Of a DNA stretch of 9,112 bases, positions 7,274 through 9,112 are shown piece after piece. The notes beneath the pieces are model-generated. The model saw only the letters and a program-made list of their open reading frames with translations, did no database searches and was not told the DNA's origin. The position numbers and the translations under genes are program-made. Source of the stretch: JBFHNV01 sp965365655 (GTDB lineage Bacteria > Pseudomonadota > Gammaproteobacteria > HK1); contig CBDUCN010000221.1 in NCBI GenBank assembly GCA_965365655.1, positions 1 to 9,112 of the forward strand, read 5' to 3'. The first letter of the stretch is position 1. Every line of letters starts with the position of its first letter.

Positions 7274-7396
7274 GCCAAAAGCCGATCATGATACCCCGGG
7301 CTCTCGTCCCGGGCCTGTGCCAGGTCAGGTTCAGGTGCGCAGGCCACCGGGGCGCGCCCGGTGCCCGCGTGGCCGCGGGTGACCCGGTCCGTGGAG

Positions 7397-7422
7397 CCGC
7401 GGGCCCGCGTCAGGGCCCGCGG
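7397..7422. repeat. 10-bp perfect inverted repeat, all G/C
   Basis: Arms CCGCGGGCCC (7397-7406) and GGGCCCGCGG (7413-7422) flank the loop GCGTCA. It is the strongest hairpin in the window and sits near the middle of the divergent region, away from either start. It could insulate the two transcription units or bind a dimeric regulator. There is no T-tract on either strand. Confidence 0.55.
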
Positions 7423-7480
7423 ATGCGTACCCACCCGGGGGCCGGCGCCGCCCGGGTTTCGCGTGGCTGCGGGACCGGCC

Positions 7481-7513
7481 GCGACGGGCCGGGCCGGCGA
7501 AGATAGAATTCTA
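7481..7513 (+). promoter_or_regulatory. Candidate sigma-70-type promoter for the small protein and fabI
   Basis: TAGAAT at 7504-7509 matches the TATAAT consensus at 5 of 6 positions and stands out as an AT-rich patch in very GC-rich DNA. With a 17-bp spacer the -35 would be GCGACG (7481-7486), which keeps only GAC of TTGACA. The -10 is part of a 10-bp palindrome and the weak -35 falls in the loop of an inverted repeat (7475-7492), so a regulator could act here. The predicted leader is roughly 90 nt. Confidence 0.4.
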
Positions 7514-7597
7514 GGCGACCGGAGGCGGACGACGGAGACCCTGGCGCTTTGCGCCGGCGGGCCGGGACGTCCGCCGCGCTGGCTGCACACCGTCATC

Positions 7598-7606
7598 GAG
7601 GAAGGG
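7598..7606 (+). promoter_or_regulatory. Ribosome binding site of the 92-residue protein
   Basis: GAGGAAGGG precedes the ATG at 7610; its AGGA core has a 7-nt spacer. It fixes this start, although the frame is open further upstream. Confidence 0.6.
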
Positions 7607-7609
7607 TTG

Positions 7610-7888
7610 ATGAAGATCCCCAAAGAGGAGCTCGGCATCGTCACGGCCATGCTCGAGCGCTACACGAAGCAGCGCCTGCCGCGGCTGCTGGAGATGAAGG
7701 AGCGCCTGGACCGCGGCGAGAGGCTCGACGACCACGACATGGAGTTCCTGGAGGTGATCGAGCGCGACCGCGCGCAGTCCCTGGCGGTCGCGAAGCGGCA
7801 CGAGGACCTGCACGAGATCCTGGTGAAGGCCATCAACCTGTACCACGAGATCACGCTGAAGGCTCTCCAGAACGAGCGCAACGCCTGA
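7610..7888 (+). CDS. Small charged helical protein upstream of fabI, function unknown
   Basis: The 92-residue protein starts at the ATG after a good Shine-Dalgarno. It has 17 Lys/Arg, 19 Asp/Glu and 4 His, with almost no Gly or Pro after residue 36, so it should be nearly all helix. Three helices are likely: residues 4-38, 41-64 and 65-91, with heptad-like spacing of Leu/Ile/Met (for example L26, M29, L33 and L67, I70, L71), which could allow self-association or binding to another helix. It has no signal peptide, membrane segment, Cys or metal motif. The reading frame has typical GC-rich third positions and the fabI start lies 16 nt after its stop, so it is very likely real and co-transcribed with fabI. 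I do not recognise the family. A structural or regulatory partner of FabI or of the granule-type enzymes is only a guess. Confidence 0.8.
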   Translation: MKIPKEELGIVTAMLERYTKQRLPRLLEMKERLDRGERLDDHDMEFLEVIERDRAQSLAVAKRHEDLHEILVKAINLYHEITLKALQNERNA

Positions 7889-7904
7889 GCGCCGTATCGA
7901 CACC

Positions 7905-8687
7905 ATGCACACTCCCATCCCCCGCCAGGTGCTCGAAGGCAAGAAGATGCTCGTCGTGGGCATCGCCAACGAGCACTCGATCGCGTACGGCTGCGCGCGC
8001 GCGTTCCGCGAGTTCGGCGCCGAGGTCGCGATCACCTACCTGAACGAGAAGGCCAGGCGCTTCGTCGAGCCCCTTGCGCAGGCGCTCGAGTCACCCATCT
8101 TCATGCCGCTGGACGTCTCGGTGCCGGGCGAGACCGAGGCCGTGTTCGAGCGCATCGAGGCCGAGTGGGGCCAGCTCGACTGCCTGGTGCACTCCATCGC
8201 CTGGGGGCCGAAGGACGACCTCCAGGGCGGGCTGCTGGATTGCTCCGCCGACGGCTTCGCGAAGGCGATGGACATCTCGTGCCATTCCTTCATCCGGATG
8301 GCGCGCCTCGCCGCGCCGCTGATGAAGGACGGCGGCAGCATGTTCGCGATGAGCTACCACGGCGCGCAGAAGGTGGTGCCGAACTACAACGTGATGGGCC
8401 CCGTGAAGGCTGCGCTGGAGGCCTCGTGCCGCTACCTCGCGTACGAGCTCGGCAAGCGCGGGATCCGCGTGCACGCGCTGTCGCCGGGACCGCTGAAGAC
8501 CCGCGCGGCGTCGGGCCTGAAGGACTTCGACCTGCTGCTCAACGAGGCCGTCGAGCGGGCGCCGGTGGGTGAGCTGGTGGACATCATGGACGTCGGGCTC
8601 GCGTGCGCGTTCCTCGCGACCAGCTACGCGCGCCGGATGACCGGCGAGACGGTGTACGTGGACGGCGGCGTCAACATCATGGCGTGA
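7905..8687 (+). CDS. fabI: Enoyl-[acyl-carrier-protein] reductase (NADH), FabI type
   Basis: This cytoplasmic enzyme reduces the trans-2-enoyl thioester in the last step of the fatty-acid elongation cycle. The 260 residues fit the family. It belongs to the SDR superfamily: the cofactor loop GIANEHSIAYG (19-29) matches the FabI-type Gly-rich motif, D70 lies in the MPLDVS adenine-site region, and HSIAWG (96-101) follows. The catalytic segment is SYHGAQKVVPNYNVMG with Tyr151, Tyr161 and Lys168, corresponding to E. coli Tyr146, Tyr156 and Lys163, spaced as in FabI (Tyr-x6-Lys). SPGPLKT (193-199) is the region after the substrate loop, and YVDGGVNIMA ends the protein. All key residues are present. 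There is no strong Shine-Dalgarno before the ATG, so translation may be coupled to the small gene 16 nt upstream. It is transcribed away from the acyl-CoA operon. Whether it is the only FabI of the cell or a second, specialised copy cannot be seen here. Confidence 0.95.
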   Translation: MHTPIPRQVLEGKKMLVVGIANEHSIAYGCARAFREFGAEVAITYLNEKARRFVEPLAQALESPIFMPLDVSVPGETEAVFERIEAEWGQLDCLVHSIAWGPKDDLQGGLLDCSADGFAKAMDISCHSFIRMARLAAPLMKDGGSMFAMSYHGAQKVVPNYNVMGPVKAALEASCRYLAYELGKRGIRVHALSPGPLKTRAASGLKDFDLLLNEAVERAPVGELVDIMDVGLACAFLATSYARRMTGETVYVDGGVNIMA

Positions 8688-8813
8688 CGCGCGCGGACGC
8701 CCCCGTGGGCGCCGGCGCGCTCATGGACCCGTGAATCTTTCGGGCAGCGGGCGCGAGACTGCGGGCTGCGCGCAGCGATGTGAAAAAGCGCAGACACGTT
8801 CTTTACCATCCTG
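8688..8813. terminator. Convergent gap with weak terminator-like hairpins
   Basis: Between the fabI stop and the opposite gene's stop lie a 5-bp stem with a 4-nt loop at 8698-8711 (CGCCC / GGGCG), a 12-bp palindrome GCTGCGCGCAGC at 8765-8776, and a longer pairing CTGCGC (8766-8771) / GCGCAG (8788-8793). On the minus strand GCGC is followed by TTTTT (8787-8783), the only T-run near a stem here. Termination of both converging genes probably occurs in this gap, but no single textbook terminator is clear. Confidence 0.35.
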
Positions 8814-9112
8814 TCAGGTCCCGAGCGCGCGACGCATCTTGTCCTGGTAGGCATCCCGCGACCCGATCAGGTCGAGCGGGAAGCACACCAGCGTCCCGGT
8901 GACCGGGGCGCGGCCGCTGACGCGGACCTGCGTGAAGCGCACGACGTCGACGGCCTCCTCGTCCTGTCCGTCCTCGCGCGCGAGGTAGCCCGAACGGGTA
9001 ATCGCGCGGCTGTCCGCGGACATCTCGATGAACGCCTCGGGCCGCGCGAGGGTGTCGCACAGATCGTCGAGGTTGCGCTCGAGCACGTCGTCGTCCGCGG
9101 TCGCGTCGCGCA
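8814..9112 (-). CDS. C-terminal part of an unrecognised protein (partial, cut by right edge)
   Basis: The stop is at 8816-8814 and the frame stays open to the right edge, showing 98 residues. A GTG at 9086 could start a 90-residue protein, but no Shine-Dalgarno precedes it and the frame continues upstream (RDATADDDVLERN), so the gene most likely begins outside the window. The visible part has an acidic helical start, a segment LARPEAFIEM, then an apparent beta-rich stretch (VVRFTQVRVSG, PVTGTLVCFPLDLIG) and a basic helical end (DAYQDKMRRALGT). No known catalytic or binding motif is visible. I cannot name a family. Confidence 0.6.
   Translation of the reverse strand, partial: RDATADDDVLERNLDDLCDTLARPEAFIEMSADSRAITRSGYLAREDGQDEEAVDVVRFTQVRVSGRAPVTGTLVCFPLDLIGSRDAYQDKMRRALGT

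Larger units (their letters stand above)
7261..7609. other. Divergent control region with a series of inverted repeats
   Basis: This 349-bp region separates the DUF3141 start (minus) from the small-protein start (plus) and has no convincing gene. It carries inverted repeats at 7295-7313 (6-nt arms), 7345-7363 (7), 7376-7386 (5), 7397-7422 (10), 7433-7457 (7) and 7475-7492 (6), then the palindrome TAGAATTCTA at 7504-7513. A short direct repeat of CAGGT occurs three times at 7321-7336. On the minus strand TATCAT (7293-7288) could be a -10 for the DUF3141 gene, although no good -35 fits. Confidence 0.6.

Noticed and set aside
7301..7322. Possible sigma-54 promoter (TGGCAC on the minus strand at 7322-7317)
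   Set aside because: The -24-like TGGCAC is exact, but the matching -12 element (TTGCA-like with GC) is absent at the required distance.
4486..7506. A plus-strand open frame of 1006 codons opposite the DUF3141 and acyltransferase genes
   Set aside because: Its translation is Arg/Ala/His-rich without any family motif and lies antisense to two clear genes. Long antisense frames are expected in GC-rich DNA.
7261..7650. A 130-codon N-terminal extension of the DUF3141 frame
   Set aside because: It runs through the hairpin-rich control region and into the opposite small gene, looks non-coding, and the ATG at 7260 has a good ribosome site.
8803..9060. An alternative minus-strand frame of 85 codons at the right edge
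   Set aside because: It is a shifted frame of the better candidate ending at 8814, and its translation is Arg/Gly-rich with no pattern.

Overview
This is a GC-rich window from a bacterial chromosome. The gene families present (FabI, PTA_PTB acyltransferase, acetate kinase, GntP permease, a DUF3141 / PHA-synthase-like protein) point to a Proteobacterium, probably one that handles polyhydroxyalkanoate (PHA) or 3-hydroxyacid metabolism. The genus cannot be fixed from the sequence. No rRNA, tRNA, CRISPR array, IS element or phage gene was seen. The coding style looks uniform, so there is no clear sign of recent transfer.

Layout from left to right: (1) 1-341, minus strand, a secreted glycine-rich protein with a C-terminal SHOCT-like segment, cut by the left edge. 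(2) 431-850, minus, a small exported four-cysteine protein of unknown function. (3) 851-1177, non-coding, with two GC-rich hairpins just after the next operon ends. (4) 1178-7260, minus, a four-gene run in transcription order: a DUF3141 PhaC-like alpha/beta-hydrolase, a phosphate acyltransferase (pta/ptb type), an acetate/propionate-type kinase whose start lies 3 nt after the acyltransferase stop, and a GntP-family carboxylate permease. (5) 7261-7609, a divergent control region crowded with inverted repeats. (6) 7610-8687, plus, a 92-residue charged helical protein and fabI, 16 nt apart. (7) 8688-8813, a short convergent gap. (8) 8814-9112, minus, the C-terminal end of an unrecognised protein that enters from the right edge.

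How the genes may work together (inference): the acyltransferase turns acyl-CoA into acyl phosphate and the kinase turns acyl phosphate plus ADP into free acid plus ATP, or the reverse. The permease could move the organic acid. The DUF3141 protein keeps a Cys-Asp-His arrangement like that of PHA synthases and could act on a hydroxyacyl or acyl thioester or on polymer. The divergent fabI supplies an enoyl-thioester reductase. Together they look like a short-chain acyl-CoA / hydroxyacid balancing module linked to storage polymer or lipid turnover. The most interesting unknowns are the DUF3141 protein, the small protein before fabI, and the hairpin-rich divergent region.
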